A stretch of DNA of 64,000 nucleotides from Paenibacillus sp. JJ-223 (lineage in GTDB: Bacteria; Bacillota; Bacilli; Paenibacillales; Paenibacillaceae). The position numbers were made by a program, and so were the translations under genes. Location of the stretch: the NCBI RefSeq assembly GCF_927798175.1, contig NZ_CAKMMP010000002.1:372001-436000 (forward strand), read 5' to 3'. Within the stretch, counting starts at the first letter, position 1; every line of letters begins with the position of its first letter. Positions 25,877 through 35,959 of this stretch are shown piece after piece. Below the pieces are notes generated by a model. The model was not told where the DNA came from, did no database searches, and saw only the letters and a program-made list of their open reading frames with translations.

Positions 25877-26356
25877 TCATACCGTTTTGATTTCAAGCAG
25901 CTCGTATTTGATGATGCCCATCGGCGCATTGACGTGAATGACGCTTCCCACTTCTTTGCCCATTAATTCCTTGCCGAGCGGGCTTTCATAGGAAATTTTG
26001 TTGTCCGCCACGTCCGCTTCTGCCGGACCGACCAGTTGGTACTCCAGTTTTTCCTTAAACTCGATGTCATTTAATACCACGGTAGAACCGATGCCCACCC
26101 GGTCCGAATTCAGGTTGTCGGCCGAAACCACCCGCGCCTTGGTCAGCATCTTCTCCAACTGCAAAATCCGAGTTTCCATAAATGCCTGATCGTCTTTGGC
26201 TGAATGATACTCACTATTCTCCTTCAGGTCACCGTAACTGATCGCAAGCTTCAGACGCTCAGCCAATTCCTTGCGCTTGACCGTCTTCAATTCCCTCAGC
26301 TCGTCCTCCAGCTTTTGCAAACCTTCCTGCGTCAAAATAACTTCATCATTAGCCAT
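25877..26356 (-). CDS. greA: Transcription elongation factor GreA
   Basis: 159 residues, the exact family length. GreA rescues backtracked RNA polymerase by stimulating transcript cleavage. The N-terminal coiled coil (LTQEGLQKLEDELRELKTVKR) has the acidic tip GDLKENSEYHSAKD. The C-terminal FKBP-like domain includes VGIGSTVVLNDIE and SYESPLGKELMGKEVG. The ATG at 26356 follows AGGAGATGTGAAAT. The gene is monocistronic. Confidence 0.97.
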   Translation of the reverse strand: MANDEVILTQEGLQKLEDELRELKTVKRKELAERLKLAISYGDLKENSEYHSAKDDQAFMETRILQLEKMLTKARVVSADNLNSDRVGIGSTVVLNDIEFKEKLEYQLVGPAEADVADNKISYESPLGKELMGKEVGSVIHVNAPMGIIKYELLEIKTV

Positions 26357-26412
26357 ATTTCACATCTCCTAATCGTGCATTCTTCTTCTATTCTAACCTA
26401 TATCCATTCCAA

Positions 26413-26429
26413 ACGGGTAAAATACCCGT
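26413..26429. repeat. Small palindromic hairpin upstream of greA
   Basis: ACGGGTA-AAA-TACCCGT lies about 60 bases upstream of the greA start codon, in the divergent greA/sfp region. It could be an operator or a leader hairpin; nothing else in the sequence decides. Confidence 0.35.
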
Positions 26430-26519
26430 GAAAAAGAATTTAGGCCGTGTAAAACGGAGGGCATTTCCTTAAAGGAAAGCCGCTTCCGTATGCCGAATAC
26501 AACCGTTAGGTGATGACAT

Positions 26520-27224
26520 ATGACAATGACGATGAACATGCATATTCTCTCTGTCCCAGCGGTACTAAACGAAGAACATTGGAACCTGCTTCTCTCTCAA
26601 GTCTCTTCCGAACGACGGGAAAAAGCGGCCCGCTTCGTGCATCGGGTCGATGCGTACCGCTCTGTACTCGGGGAAGTACTCGCAAGGGTCACGCTGGGAC
26701 AAAAGCTTGGGCTGCGACCGGATGAATTGTCCTTCACGCAGAATGCCTACGGCAAACCGTCCCTGCTGACCCGCGATCCGGATGGCGATGTGCCGTTCAA
26801 CCTATCCCATTCCGGCAGCTGGATCGCACTTATCTCGGGCGGCCGGGCTCCGCTTGGCGTGGATGTAGAGCAAATCGCCCCGATCGACATGCACATTGCG
26901 GAACGTTTTTTCTCTAAAGAAGAGAACGGCTATTTGGCCACATTGCCTGCAGCGGCTCGGCTGGAAGCCTTTTACCGGTTATGGACGCTTAAAGAAAGCT
27001 ACATCAAAGCCGTTGGCACAGGGTTGTCCATGCCGCTGGAGTCGTTCTCCATCCTGCCCGACGGAGCCGGGCATTGGCATTGTCCCCAAACCAGGGCGTA
27101 TCGCTTTTTCAGCCAGCGTCTGGATGACAATCACATGCTGGCAGCCTGCTCGACCGCGGGAGAGCTTCCGCAACAACCGGAGATTGTAACGATGGAAGAA
27201 ATCCTTGAGGGACTGGTGCGTTGA
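26520..27224 (+). CDS. sfp: 4'-phosphopantetheinyl transferase, Sfp type
   Basis: 234 residues. Transfers phosphopantetheine from CoA to the carrier-domain serines of the siderophore synthetases. The Sfp signature is complete: PFNLSHSGSW, the Mg-binding GVDVEQI and FYRLWTLKESYIKAVGTGL, at about residues 100-170. The ATG at 26520 follows TTAGGTGATGACAT. It is convergent with the dhb operon, ending 84 bp from mbtH, so it serves the DhbB aryl carrier and both DhbF carriers. No Fur box is visible before it, so expression may be constitutive and shared with other pathways. Confidence 0.95.
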   Translation: MTMTMNMHILSVPAVLNEEHWNLLLSQVSSERREKAARFVHRVDAYRSVLGEVLARVTLGQKLGLRPDELSFTQNAYGKPSLLTRDPDGDVPFNLSHSGSWIALISGGRAPLGVDVEQIAPIDMHIAERFFSKEENGYLATLPAAARLEAFYRLWTLKESYIKAVGTGLSMPLESFSILPDGAGHWHCPQTRAYRFFSQRLDDNHMLAACSTAGELPQQPEIVTMEEILEGLVR

Positions 27225-27307
27225 TATGCGCATCGTTCCCCTGGTTCATATTGAACTTCACATCGTTCCATTGCCGATAGCGAATCAAATTCCTCGTGGC
27301 GCGCTTC

Positions 27308-27544
27308 TCAATTCGCACCCTCGTGTACCATACCAGGCGCGCCCTGCTCGTCACATAGGCTGAGCGGCTTCAGATCGGTCCACTGCTCGGCGATATAGTC
27401 CAGGCAAACCCGCCGTTTGGCCTTGCCCAGCATCATCGTCCAGCCCGCCGGAATCTCAATGGATGCCGGCCAGAGCGAATATTGGCCCTCGTCATTCATC
27501 AATACCACGTAGTTGCCATCCTCCCGTTCAAACGGGTTCGTCAT
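27308..27544 (-). CDS. MbtH-like protein of the siderophore NRPS
   Basis: 78 residues with the MbtH family pattern: NPFEREDGNYVVLMNDEGQY, SLWP, IPAGW and the C-terminal DYIAEQWTDLKPLSL. MbtH proteins bind and activate NRPS adenylation domains. The start at 27544 follows AAAGGGGGATACACCT; a longer frame to 27862 overlaps dhbF and is not supported. Last gene of the dhb operon, 106 bp after dhbF. Confidence 0.95.
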   Translation of the reverse strand: MTNPFEREDGNYVVLMNDEGQYSLWPASIEIPAGWTMMLGKAKRRVCLDYIAEQWTDLKPLSLCDEQGAPGMVHEGAN

Positions 27545-27650
27545 AGGTGTATCCCCCTTTAAAGCGTATAAAAGCAAATGGATCGGATTCAAAACGCAAG
27601 GCTTTGCCCCGCCCGTCCAAGGGGCGAGCGGAGATCCGCTTCGGCTGAAC

Positions 27651-30600
27651 TTAGCCGTCGCTGCGTTTGCCCAGTGCATCGAGTTTGGCCGCGAGTGTGC
27701 GGCATATCTCCTTAAGCGGCCCGGGCTGGCACAGGTCCTTGTGCCTGCAATGGATATCGTGGCGCTCCATGCCGCCGCCGACATATTCGTTCCACATCTC
27801 GGGATCGATGGGGTCGAACCAATCGGGAATGATGGTGGAACGGAAGAAAAGCAGCTTGCCATCGAAGCGCGACGGCTTGTATTCGCCCAGGATGCGCACG
27901 GAATTTTCGTATGTCCTGCGCAGCTTCATGATCGTTTCCTCGTCGAGGCTGGCCAGCGCACTGCCCTCGCTGCGCAATATGCGCATCGCCGTAGACATGT
28001 CCAGCGGCGCATCGCCGATGCTGTTCGGATCGTATCCGCCCAGTGCCAGCAAGGCGGTCAGCGCCTCTTCCTCGTCCGGTTCGCCCCGGATCGGCAAGTA
28101 ATGGCTCGGATACGAATCGAGCATGGCCAGCAGCTCGACTTCCTCTCCCTCGGCCTGCAGCTGCACGGCCATGGCTTGGGCGACATTGCCGCCCAGCGAC
28201 CAGCCCAACAGGCGATATGGCCCTTGCGGCTGGATGGAACGAACGTGGCGGATGTAATCCGCCGTCATCGCATCCAGCGTGGCCGGCAGGTCTTCGGCTT
28301 GGGCGATGCCGCGGGCCTGTAACCCGTAAATCGGAACATCCATGCCAAGATGCTTCATCAACCCGGCATAACACCAGCTAAGTCCCCCGGCAGGATGGAT
28401 GCAGAACAATGGCGACTGCTCCCCATGTGGTCGGAGCGGCAGCAGCACTTGAAGCGAACCCGTGCCCGATTCGCCATCCATTTTCAGCCGCTCCGCCAAA
28501 CCTGCCACGGTCGCCGTTTCGAACAGGATGCCGATGCCCGGCTCCTTGCCGAGCGCTTCCCGAATTCGGCTCATAAGACGCACGGCCAGCAGGGAATGCC
28601 CGCCCAGTTCGAAGAAGCTGTCGTCGATGCTTACACCGCGAAGGCCCAATACCTCGGCGAACAGGTCGCAAAGAATCTCCTCCTGCGGATTACGCGGTGC
28701 CCTGCCGCCCGCGGCGAGCTGCATCTCCGGCATCGGCAGGGCTTTGCGGTCCAGCTTGCCGTTCGGCGTCAGCGGGATCGCCTGCATGACAACCACTGCC
28801 GACGGCACCATGTAGTCCGGCAAACTTGCCGATGCATGGCGACGCAGTGCAGCCCACTCCGGCGGCGATGCGTTGTCCGCTGCGGGCACGACATACGCGA
28901 CGAGGCGCTTGTCTCCAGGCTGATCCTCCCGCACGACGACCGCTGCCTGAGCAACGCTCGCATGGCGGGCCAATACAGCCTCAATTTCGCCCAGTTCGAT
29001 CCGGAAACCGCGAATTTTCACCTGCTGATCCGCGCGGCCCAAATAATCGAGCGATCCGTCATGCAGGCGTTTCGCCAGATCGCCCGTCCGGTACATCCGG
29101 GTTCCCGGCGGTCCGTACGGATCGGCGATGAATCGCTCTGCAGTCAACTCCGGCCGGTTCCAATATCCGCGCGCAAGGCCTGCTCCGGCTATATACATCT
29201 CACCCGCGACTCCGGTCGGCACCGGTTGCAGCCGCTCATCCAGCACGTACACCCGCAGATCGGGAATCGCGCAACCGATCCAGCTGCTTGCCCCTTCGTC
29301 CGCGCTGCCCCGATGCAGTTCCTTGTAGCTCACATGTACCGTCGTTTCGGTAATGCCGTACATGTTGATCAGCTTCGGCGCATCGTCGGCATGGCGTGCG
29401 TACCAATCGTCCAGCCGTCCCAGTTCCAGCGCTTCGCCGCCGAAAATGACGTAACGCAGCGACAGCTCCCTTCCGATGGCAGGCTCCTCGCGATCCGCCT
29501 GCATCAGCTGGTAGAAAGCGGACGGCGTCTGGTTCAATACCGTTACCCGCTCTTCGGCGAGCAAACGAAGGAATGCTGCGGGCGAGCGGCTGATTTCGTG
29601 CGGAACAACGACAAGGCGTCCGCCGTGCAACAAAGGCCCCCAGATTTCCCAAACGGAGAAATCAAAAGCATAGGAGTGGAACAGGGTCCACGTATCGCTT
29701 GCATCGAATTGATACCAATGCTGCGTGGCATCCAACAGCCGAATGACATTGTGCTGGGGTATGACCACGCCTTTTGGTTTGCCTGTCGATCCCGACGTAT
29801 AAATCATGTAGGCCGGGCTGAACGGCGACATGCGGCCGTTACGCTCGTCGTCAGACACATTACGAGCTGGTTGGGCGTTCAATCGTTTAACAGTTTCCTC
29901 ATCGTCCATGAGAATGCAGGACACCGATTCGACGTTCGGAAGCAGCGCCCTTACCCCGCCGATGGCAATCAGGACGCGGGGATTCGCGTCGGTCAGCATG
30001 TGAATCAGCCGGTCTTCCGGATAATTCGGATCAAGGGGGAGGTACGCGCCCCCTGCCTTCAGAACGGCGAGAATGCCGACCACCATATGGATGGACCGCG
30101 GCAGCGCGAGCGCAACCATCTGCTCGGGAGCGACGCCCTCGGCGATCAAAAGCCTCGCGAGCCGGTTGGCACGATCGTTCAGCTCCTGGTATGAGATGTG
30201 CTGCTCCCCATGAATCAGCGCGACATGGTCCGGATGAGCGGCCGCCTGCACCTCGAAACGTTCGGCAATGGTCGCTTTTGCTTGCTCCGTTTCATCGATT
30301 TGGCTCGCCCATTCTTGCTGGAGCGCAGCCCTCTCCTTCGGTGTGATCACCGGGAAGGAGCCGATGGCCGCATCCGCGTGCCATGCGGCATGATCCAGCA
30401 CTTGCCGCAACCGTACAGCTATTTCTTCTGCCGTGGAGCGGCGGAACAGGTCGGTGCTATACTCCAGCACGCCCGATATGCCAGCTGGCGAGCCGTCATG
30501 CCCGCGCTGCTCCGTCAATTCGACCGTCAGATCGAACTTGGATGCGCCAACGCCATGCACCAGCGTTTCTGCCGTAACTCCCGGCAGATCAAGCGGGGTG

Positions 30601-33600
30601 TCCGGCGTATTTTGGAGCACCAGCATGATTTGGAACAACGGATGTTTGGCGCGGGAACGCGGAGGATTGATTACTTCCACCAGCCGCTCGAACGGCAGAT
30701 CCTGATGCTCGTATGCCCCCAGATCCACGGTACGCACGCGTTCCAGCAATTCGCGGAACGTTGGGTCACCCAGAGTGCTGGTACGCAGGACAAGTGTGTT
30801 GATGAACATGCCGACCACCTCGTCGAGGGCATCGTCGTTCCTGCCGGCGATTGGCGTTCCGATCACGATATCCGTGCCTGCACCCATGCGGGTCAGCAGC
30901 ACGTTCAAGGCGGCATGCAGCACCATGAACAGGCTGACCTTATTCTCGCGTGCCAATGCCATGAGCTGGCCGTGAAGCTCAGGGCCGATGGCAAACGGAA
31001 CCGTATCGCCCTCATAGCTGGATACGACCGGACGGGCATAATCGGCAGGCAGCGTCACCTGCTCCGGCAGACCGTCAAGATGATGTTTCCAGTAGTCCAG
31101 CTGCCTCGCGATCAGGCTGTCCGCACGCTGTTCGTCGCCAAGCAGCCTGCCCTGCCATGCCGCATAATCGGCATATTGAATGCGCAGCGGGCTCCATGCC
31201 GGCGCATGTCCCAGCAGCCTTGCCCGATATGCTTCGGATACGTCCCGCAAGAGCGGCGATAGCGACCAGCCGTCGCCTGCGATATGGTGGAGCAGCAGCA
31301 GCAGCACATTCTCCTTTGGAGCGATCTTGAATAGCGTTGCGCGGAGGCAGGTTTCCTCCGACAGCTCGAAGCTGTAACGCGAGGCTTGCAGCAGTAAACC
31401 TGGCAGCATATCCTCCTTGGCCGAAACGGTCTCAAATCGAATGCGGGTACGCTCGTCGGTTTTCGGCAAAATGCTTTGGCTCGCTGCGCCCAGTTGTCGC
31501 GGATATAGCGTTCGCAGCGGCTCATGCCGATCGATGACGTCCTGCAGCGACGCACGCAGGACGGCTTCATTCAGAACGCCCGACAACCGCGCCACAAGCG
31601 GGATATTGTAGGTCGGGCTGGGTCCTTCCAGGCAATACATGAACCACAACCTTTGCTGCGCAAAAGACAGCGGAATGCTGCCCTTCCGGGAAATCGGCTG
31701 AATGGATGGCCGTGCCGTCTGGGCATGATCTAGCCTTCTTGCCAGGGCGGCCGCCGTCGGAGACTCGAACAGAACGCCGATGTTCAGCTCGACGCCGAAT
31801 ATATCACGCACGCGTGCCGTCACTCTTCCCGCGAGCAGGGAGTGGCCGCCAAGCGCGAAGAAATCGTCGTCGATGCCGACTCGGGCAACGCCAAGCACTT
31901 CCGCGAACAGGCTGCAGATCATCTGCTCCTGCGGCGTCCGCGCGTCCCTGCCTTGGGATGGGGACAGGACGGATGGAATTGGCAGGCGTTTGCGGTCGAT
32001 CTTTTTATTTGGCGTCAGCGGCATTTCAGACAGCTGCATCCATGCAGCCGGTACCATGTAGTCAGGCAATGCCTCGGCCACGCGGCTGCGCAGCTCGGTC
32101 AGTTCAACATGCCCGGAGGCCTCGGCCGCAACGACATAGGCAGCCAGCCGTCGCTGCCCAGGCTGATCCTCTCTCGCCATGACCGTGACCTGGGCGATGC
32201 CCGGAATCCTTGCGATCACCGACTCGATCTCGCCAAGCTCGATGCGAAAGCCGCGAATTTTAATCTGATGATCCGCGCGTCCCAAATAATCAATCTCCCC
32301 ATCGGGAAGCCATCTGGCCAGGTCCCCCGTACGGTACATCCGGCTGCCCGGCAATCCGTACGGATCGGCAACGAAGCGCTCGGCCGTCAGGTCCGGTCTG
32401 CCCAGATAACCGCGCGCAAGTCCATCTCCGGCGATGTACAATTCACCGGCTACGCCCGGCGCCGCTGGCTGCAGCCCCTGATCCAGCACGTAAAGGCGGG
32501 TATTCCCGACCGGACCGCCGATCGACGGTTTGCCGGAATGCTCCGGCTTCATGCGTCCTGCCGTGGAGTAGATCGTCGTTTCGGTTGGGCCGTATTGGTT
32601 GTTGACCTGACAGCCCATCTCCTCCAACGCTTGCTTCAGCTCGGCCGTCAACGCCTCGCCGCCGGTAATGACCGTCAATCCGTCAAATCGTCCGGGACGG
32701 CTGTTCACCAGCGACTGCCATAACGTCGGGGTTGCCTGCATGATGGTCGTTCCCTTCTCCCTCATTTGCCGGGCAAGGGCAGCCGGGTCAAGGATCGTTT
32801 CCTTTTGCGCCAAATCGAGCCGCGCGCCTGTAACCAGCGGCAGGAACACCTCCATGACCGAGATGTCGAACGCAATCGTGGTAACGCCCATCCAGCGATC
32901 ATGAGGACCTACCTTCAGGCGGCCACGCATGTCCTGAAGCAGGTTGGACAACCCCCGATGGGTCACGGCTACGCCTTTCGGCTTGCCGGTGGAACCGGAG
33001 GTATAAATGATGTATGCCGGATTCTCCAACGATGCCGGAACCGTCCGATCCTCCTGCTCGGGATTACAGTCGGGCTGCTCTTCCAGCTCGGCCTGAACGG
33101 CGGGATCATCCAATCGCATGACAGACACTTGCATATCGCGCAAACGGTCTGGCATACTGTGCTCCACCGTGATCAGGCATGCCGGTTCGGCATCGGACAA
33201 CATGTAGTTCAGCCGATCTATCGGATAATCCGGGTCAAGCGGAAGATAAGCTGCCCCTGTTTTATGAACCGCCAGGATTGCTACGACCACATTCAGCGAT
33301 CGGGGAAGGGCAATAGCCACGATTTTCTCCGGACCAGCCCCGAAACGGCGGATCAGCGCATGTGCGAGACGGTTGGCCTGTTCGTTCAATTCGGCATACG
33401 TCAGCGTATGGCCCTCGCAGGTTACGGCCTCCGCGGAAGGCGTCCGGCGAACCTGCTGCTCGACCATGGCTGCCGAATGCAGCTGGGGAACGCCCTGATC
33501 GGTCGCATTCCACCCTTCAAGCACTTGTTTCCGCTCTGCCGGAAGCAGTACATTCAGATTGCCGACCGGCTGGTCTGCGGCGTTCTCTTGAACAATGGTA

Positions 33601-34895
33601 TCGAGCAAGCGTAAATATCGGAGCTGATGCGACCGCAGCTCCTGCTTGCCATAGATCAACGGATTGGCATCCATATCAACGCGCAGTCCATGACCATGCC
33701 CCTGATCCACCACATGGATGGCCAGATCGTCTACGGGCCCTGTCGATAGATTGTGGATCATGCCGGGCTGCCCGGCAAAGTTCAGCTCATGATGGAAAGG
33801 CATCACGTTGATCATCGGGCCGAACAATCTGCGATGTTCTCCGAGAAGTCCCAGGTCCCTGCGCAGGTCCTGATGACGATATCGCTGATGCTTGCGCACG
33901 TTGCGGATCTCCTGCACGATCTGCTTCAAGAGACTGTCCAGCCGTTGTTCCGGCTCCACGTTCAGGCGAAGCGGCAGCACGTTCATCACCATGCCGGGCA
34001 CCCGCAAAGCTGACGTTCCCAAACGGCTCATGACAGGCAGCGCCAGAACGACGTCTTGCGTCCCGGTCATGCGGTGTACGTAGACGGCGGCCGCGGCTAC
34101 GAGCAGATCCGGCCAGGTTACGCCGTACCGCGAAGCCGCGGACTGCAACCGTTCGCGATCCGCGTGGGACAACACGGCACTCTCGCGCAGGAAGCTGTCG
34201 GCCGTTCGCGGCGCGCCTTCGCCGAGACTCACGATGTCCGGCGCATCGGCGAACCGTTCCAACCAGAACTGCCGGTCCCGCTCCCTGGCGTCGGACGAAT
34301 GATAGGCGGCATCCTCGTCCAGAACGGAGCATAGCGGGCCAAAAGAAATTCCAGTCTGCACGGCTTCATCGTTTGCCCTGCCGTCCACCATTGCCGTGTA
34401 CAGCTGGGCCACCCGCCGTGCAAGGAGCGAGACGCCATAACCGTCGATCGCGATATGGTGCACGCGCTGATACCAGTAATAACAGTCGTCCGAGATGCGG
34501 AAGAGCGCCTCCCCGAAAAGCGGACCGACGGCGAGATTGACGGTCTGTTCCATATCCCGTTTCATCCAAGACCATGCCGCCTCGTTCGGTTCCGGTTCGT
34601 TCCGTACGTCGATGACATGGAATGGCCATTCCTCTGAGCCGCCGTTTGGCGCCTGCCAGGGTCCCTGCTCATTTTCGCCAAACACCATGTTCAGCGATTC
34701 GGCCTCGGCAACCGCCTGACGCAAGCTTGCCTCGAAACAAGCGGCATCCACATGCCCTTGAATCACGACGTATTCGCCGGTGTTGTACATCGGATTATCC
34801 GGGTGCAATTGCTGCGCATACCAGATGCCGGCTTGGGCGGAGGACAACGGCATCATGGCATTGCGGCAGGGAGAGAGCTTCGCAGCCCGGCTCAA
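27651..34895 (-). CDS. dhbF: DhbF-type nonribosomal peptide synthetase (C-A-T-C-A-T-TE)
   Basis: 2414 residues, close to B. subtilis DhbF. Approximate order: C1 (HHIAIDGYG near 145), A1 (YIIYTSGSTGKPKG near 625), T1 (LGGHSLL near 1017), C2 (HHIAGDGWS near 1205), A2 (YMIYTSGSTGKPKG near 1698), T2 (LGGHSLL near 2100), TE (GWSLGG near 2232). It condenses dihydroxybenzoate with two amino acids, and the thioesterase trimerises and cyclises the product. My reading of the ten-residue code for A2 is DFWNIGMVHK, the exact Thr code. A1 reads DIMQIGQIYK, related to but not the same as the DhbF Gly code DILQLGLIWK. Its start overlaps the dhbB stop by 4 bp. Confidence 0.95.
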   Translation of the reverse strand: MSRAAKLSPCRNAMMPLSSAQAGIWYAQQLHPDNPMYNTGEYVVIQGHVDAACFEASLRQAVAEAESLNMVFGENEQGPWQAPNGGSEEWPFHVIDVRNEPEPNEAAWSWMKRDMEQTVNLAVGPLFGEALFRISDDCYYWYQRVHHIAIDGYGVSLLARRVAQLYTAMVDGRANDEAVQTGISFGPLCSVLDEDAAYHSSDARERDRQFWLERFADAPDIVSLGEGAPRTADSFLRESAVLSHADRERLQSAASRYGVTWPDLLVAAAAVYVHRMTGTQDVVLALPVMSRLGTSALRVPGMVMNVLPLRLNVEPEQRLDSLLKQIVQEIRNVRKHQRYRHQDLRRDLGLLGEHRRLFGPMINVMPFHHELNFAGQPGMIHNLSTGPVDDLAIHVVDQGHGHGLRVDMDANPLIYGKQELRSHQLRYLRLLDTIVQENAADQPVGNLNVLLPAERKQVLEGWNATDQGVPQLHSAAMVEQQVRRTPSAEAVTCEGHTLTYAELNEQANRLAHALIRRFGAGPEKIVAIALPRSLNVVVAILAVHKTGAAYLPLDPDYPIDRLNYMLSDAEPACLITVEHSMPDRLRDMQVSVMRLDDPAVQAELEEQPDCNPEQEDRTVPASLENPAYIIYTSGSTGKPKGVAVTHRGLSNLLQDMRGRLKVGPHDRWMGVTTIAFDISVMEVFLPLVTGARLDLAQKETILDPAALARQMREKGTTIMQATPTLWQSLVNSRPGRFDGLTVITGGEALTAELKQALEEMGCQVNNQYGPTETTIYSTAGRMKPEHSGKPSIGGPVGNTRLYVLDQGLQPAAPGVAGELYIAGDGLARGYLGRPDLTAERFVADPYGLPGSRMYRTGDLARWLPDGEIDYLGRADHQIKIRGFRIELGEIESVIARIPGIAQVTVMAREDQPGQRRLAAYVVAAEASGHVELTELRSRVAEALPDYMVPAAWMQLSEMPLTPNKKIDRKRLPIPSVLSPSQGRDARTPQEQMICSLFAEVLGVARVGIDDDFFALGGHSLLAGRVTARVRDIFGVELNIGVLFESPTAAALARRLDHAQTARPSIQPISRKGSIPLSFAQQRLWFMYCLEGPSPTYNIPLVARLSGVLNEAVLRASLQDVIDRHEPLRTLYPRQLGAASQSILPKTDERTRIRFETVSAKEDMLPGLLLQASRYSFELSEETCLRATLFKIAPKENVLLLLLHHIAGDGWSLSPLLRDVSEAYRARLLGHAPAWSPLRIQYADYAAWQGRLLGDEQRADSLIARQLDYWKHHLDGLPEQVTLPADYARPVVSSYEGDTVPFAIGPELHGQLMALARENKVSLFMVLHAALNVLLTRMGAGTDIVIGTPIAGRNDDALDEVVGMFINTLVLRTSTLGDPTFRELLERVRTVDLGAYEHQDLPFERLVEVINPPRSRAKHPLFQIMLVLQNTPDTPLDLPGVTAETLVHGVGASKFDLTVELTEQRGHDGSPAGISGVLEYSTDLFRRSTAEEIAVRLRQVLDHAAWHADAAIGSFPVITPKERAALQQEWASQIDETEQAKATIAERFEVQAAAHPDHVALIHGEQHISYQELNDRANRLARLLIAEGVAPEQMVALALPRSIHMVVGILAVLKAGGAYLPLDPNYPEDRLIHMLTDANPRVLIAIGGVRALLPNVESVSCILMDDEETVKRLNAQPARNVSDDERNGRMSPFSPAYMIYTSGSTGKPKGVVIPQHNVIRLLDATQHWYQFDASDTWTLFHSYAFDFSVWEIWGPLLHGGRLVVVPHEISRSPAAFLRLLAEERVTVLNQTPSAFYQLMQADREEPAIGRELSLRYVIFGGEALELGRLDDWYARHADDAPKLINMYGITETTVHVSYKELHRGSADEGASSWIGCAIPDLRVYVLDERLQPVPTGVAGEMYIAGAGLARGYWNRPELTAERFIADPYGPPGTRMYRTGDLAKRLHDGSLDYLGRADQQVKIRGFRIELGEIEAVLARHASVAQAAVVVREDQPGDKRLVAYVVPAADNASPPEWAALRRHASASLPDYMVPSAVVVMQAIPLTPNGKLDRKALPMPEMQLAAGGRAPRNPQEEILCDLFAEVLGLRGVSIDDSFFELGGHSLLAVRLMSRIREALGKEPGIGILFETATVAGLAERLKMDGESGTGSLQVLLPLRPHGEQSPLFCIHPAGGLSWCYAGLMKHLGMDVPIYGLQARGIAQAEDLPATLDAMTADYIRHVRSIQPQGPYRLLGWSLGGNVAQAMAVQLQAEGEEVELLAMLDSYPSHYLPIRGEPDEEEALTALLALGGYDPNSIGDAPLDMSTAMRILRSEGSALASLDEETIMKLRRTYENSVRILGEYKPSRFDGKLLFFRSTIIPDWFDPIDPEMWNEYVGGGMERHDIHCRHKDLCQPGPLKEICRTLAAKLDALGKRSDG

Positions 34896-35899
34896 AAGTA
34901 GTCTCCGTTCGGCAGTACTTTATGCGGCGCTCCCGCATTCATCAGGCTTGCCCATGCTGCCAGCGTCGGGGTTTCCGCCAAATCCACGAAGCTCACGTCT
35001 CTGCCCGCCATGCGGAAGCGCTCGGCCAGGCTCATCATTCGAATCGAATCCAATCCCCACACCTGGATCAGGTCGTCTTGGTCGCCAAGGTGCTCCGGCT
35101 GCTCCTGCAGCATTTCCGCTACCTGGCTCCGCAGTTCATGCAGCGTCGCCGATGCGGCCCCATGTACGTCCAGAACCTCGGCGTTCGTGATGGGCGGCTC
35201 GCCTGCCAGTCCGCTCTGTCCGCTACCTTTGCTCGCCCCGGTACCGTAAACCGTGCCGGCGGATGAGCCCAGCGCAGCGGCCGCTTGCTGCGTGGTCAGC
35301 GTGACCGCGCAGCGCTCGGCAGCATACGTCAGTGCCATGCGATGCTTCTCCGCGGAAAAATCGGCGACCGCATCCGCCACCAGAAACGCCTGGATATCTT
35401 TCATGAATGCCTCGCAGGACGTCATCAGGCAGCCGATATGGGCATATATGCCGCAGATGATCAACTGATCGCGCCCCTGCTCCTGCATCCATTCCAGCAA
35501 GTCGGTCTTCTGGAAAGCGCTATAACGCCACTTGGTCATCAGCGTATCCTGCGGAGCAGGCGCCAGCTGTTCGATGACCTGCTTTTGCACCGGACCGCCG
35601 TCGATGCCCGCCCCCCAGAAATCGAGCTGCAAGCCGCGCTGCTCCGCCGTCTGTCCGCCAGGCTGGGCCGAATACACGACAGGGATGCCGAGCTCGTGAC
35701 ACTTCGAGCGAAGCTGTGTTATATGCTCGATCAATTCGGTAACGGGAGAAGCCCCGGCCGTAAAAGCATCCACGAAATATTGCTGCATGTCATGAATCAG
35801 CAGCACTGCGCGTTTCGCATCCGGAGTCCAGGCCACCTTGTTGACAGGAAGCTCCGATTCAGTAGGCATGGCATATGGCTTAATCACTGGTAGTCCCAT
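34892..35899 (-). CDS. dhbB: DhbB, isochorismatase with C-terminal aryl carrier domain
   Basis: 335 residues. The N-terminal isochorismatase (about 1-210) converts isochorismate to 2,3-dihydro-2,3-dihydroxybenzoate. LLIHDMQQYF carries the catalytic Asp, TKWRYSAF the Lys, and CGIYAHIGCLMT is the family motif. A Gly/Ser linker leads to an aryl carrier domain whose phosphopantetheine serine is in WGLDSIRMM. The ATG at 35899 follows GAGGGATATTC; frames upstream to 35956 have no support. It overlaps dhbF by ATGA. Confidence 0.95.
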   Translation of the reverse strand: MGLPVIKPYAMPTESELPVNKVAWTPDAKRAVLLIHDMQQYFVDAFTAGASPVTELIEHITQLRSKCHELGIPVVYSAQPGGQTAEQRGLQLDFWGAGIDGGPVQKQVIEQLAPAPQDTLMTKWRYSAFQKTDLLEWMQEQGRDQLIICGIYAHIGCLMTSCEAFMKDIQAFLVADAVADFSAEKHRMALTYAAERCAVTLTTQQAAAALGSSAGTVYGTGASKGSGQSGLAGEPPITNAEVLDVHGAASATLHELRSQVAEMLQEQPEHLGDQDDLIQVWGLDSIRMMSLAERFRMAGRDVSFVDLAETPTLAAWASLMNAGAPHKVLPNGDYF

Positions 35900-35959
35900 G
35901 AATATCCCTCTTTTCAGCATAAATTTGGATTCATCCATCCATGATCGCATGACCAACGT

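Noticed and set aside
27545-27862. Long upstream extension of the MbtH-like protein
   Set aside because: It would overlap the end of dhbF by more than 200 bases; the conserved MbtH protein starts at 27544 with a good ribosome site.
28350-31262. Very long open frames on the plus strand (about 614 and 354 codons) opposite dhbF
   Set aside because: They are antisense to a perfectly conserved NRPS, have no ribosome sites and no recognisable domains; high GC in the third codon position of dhbF keeps the opposite frame open.
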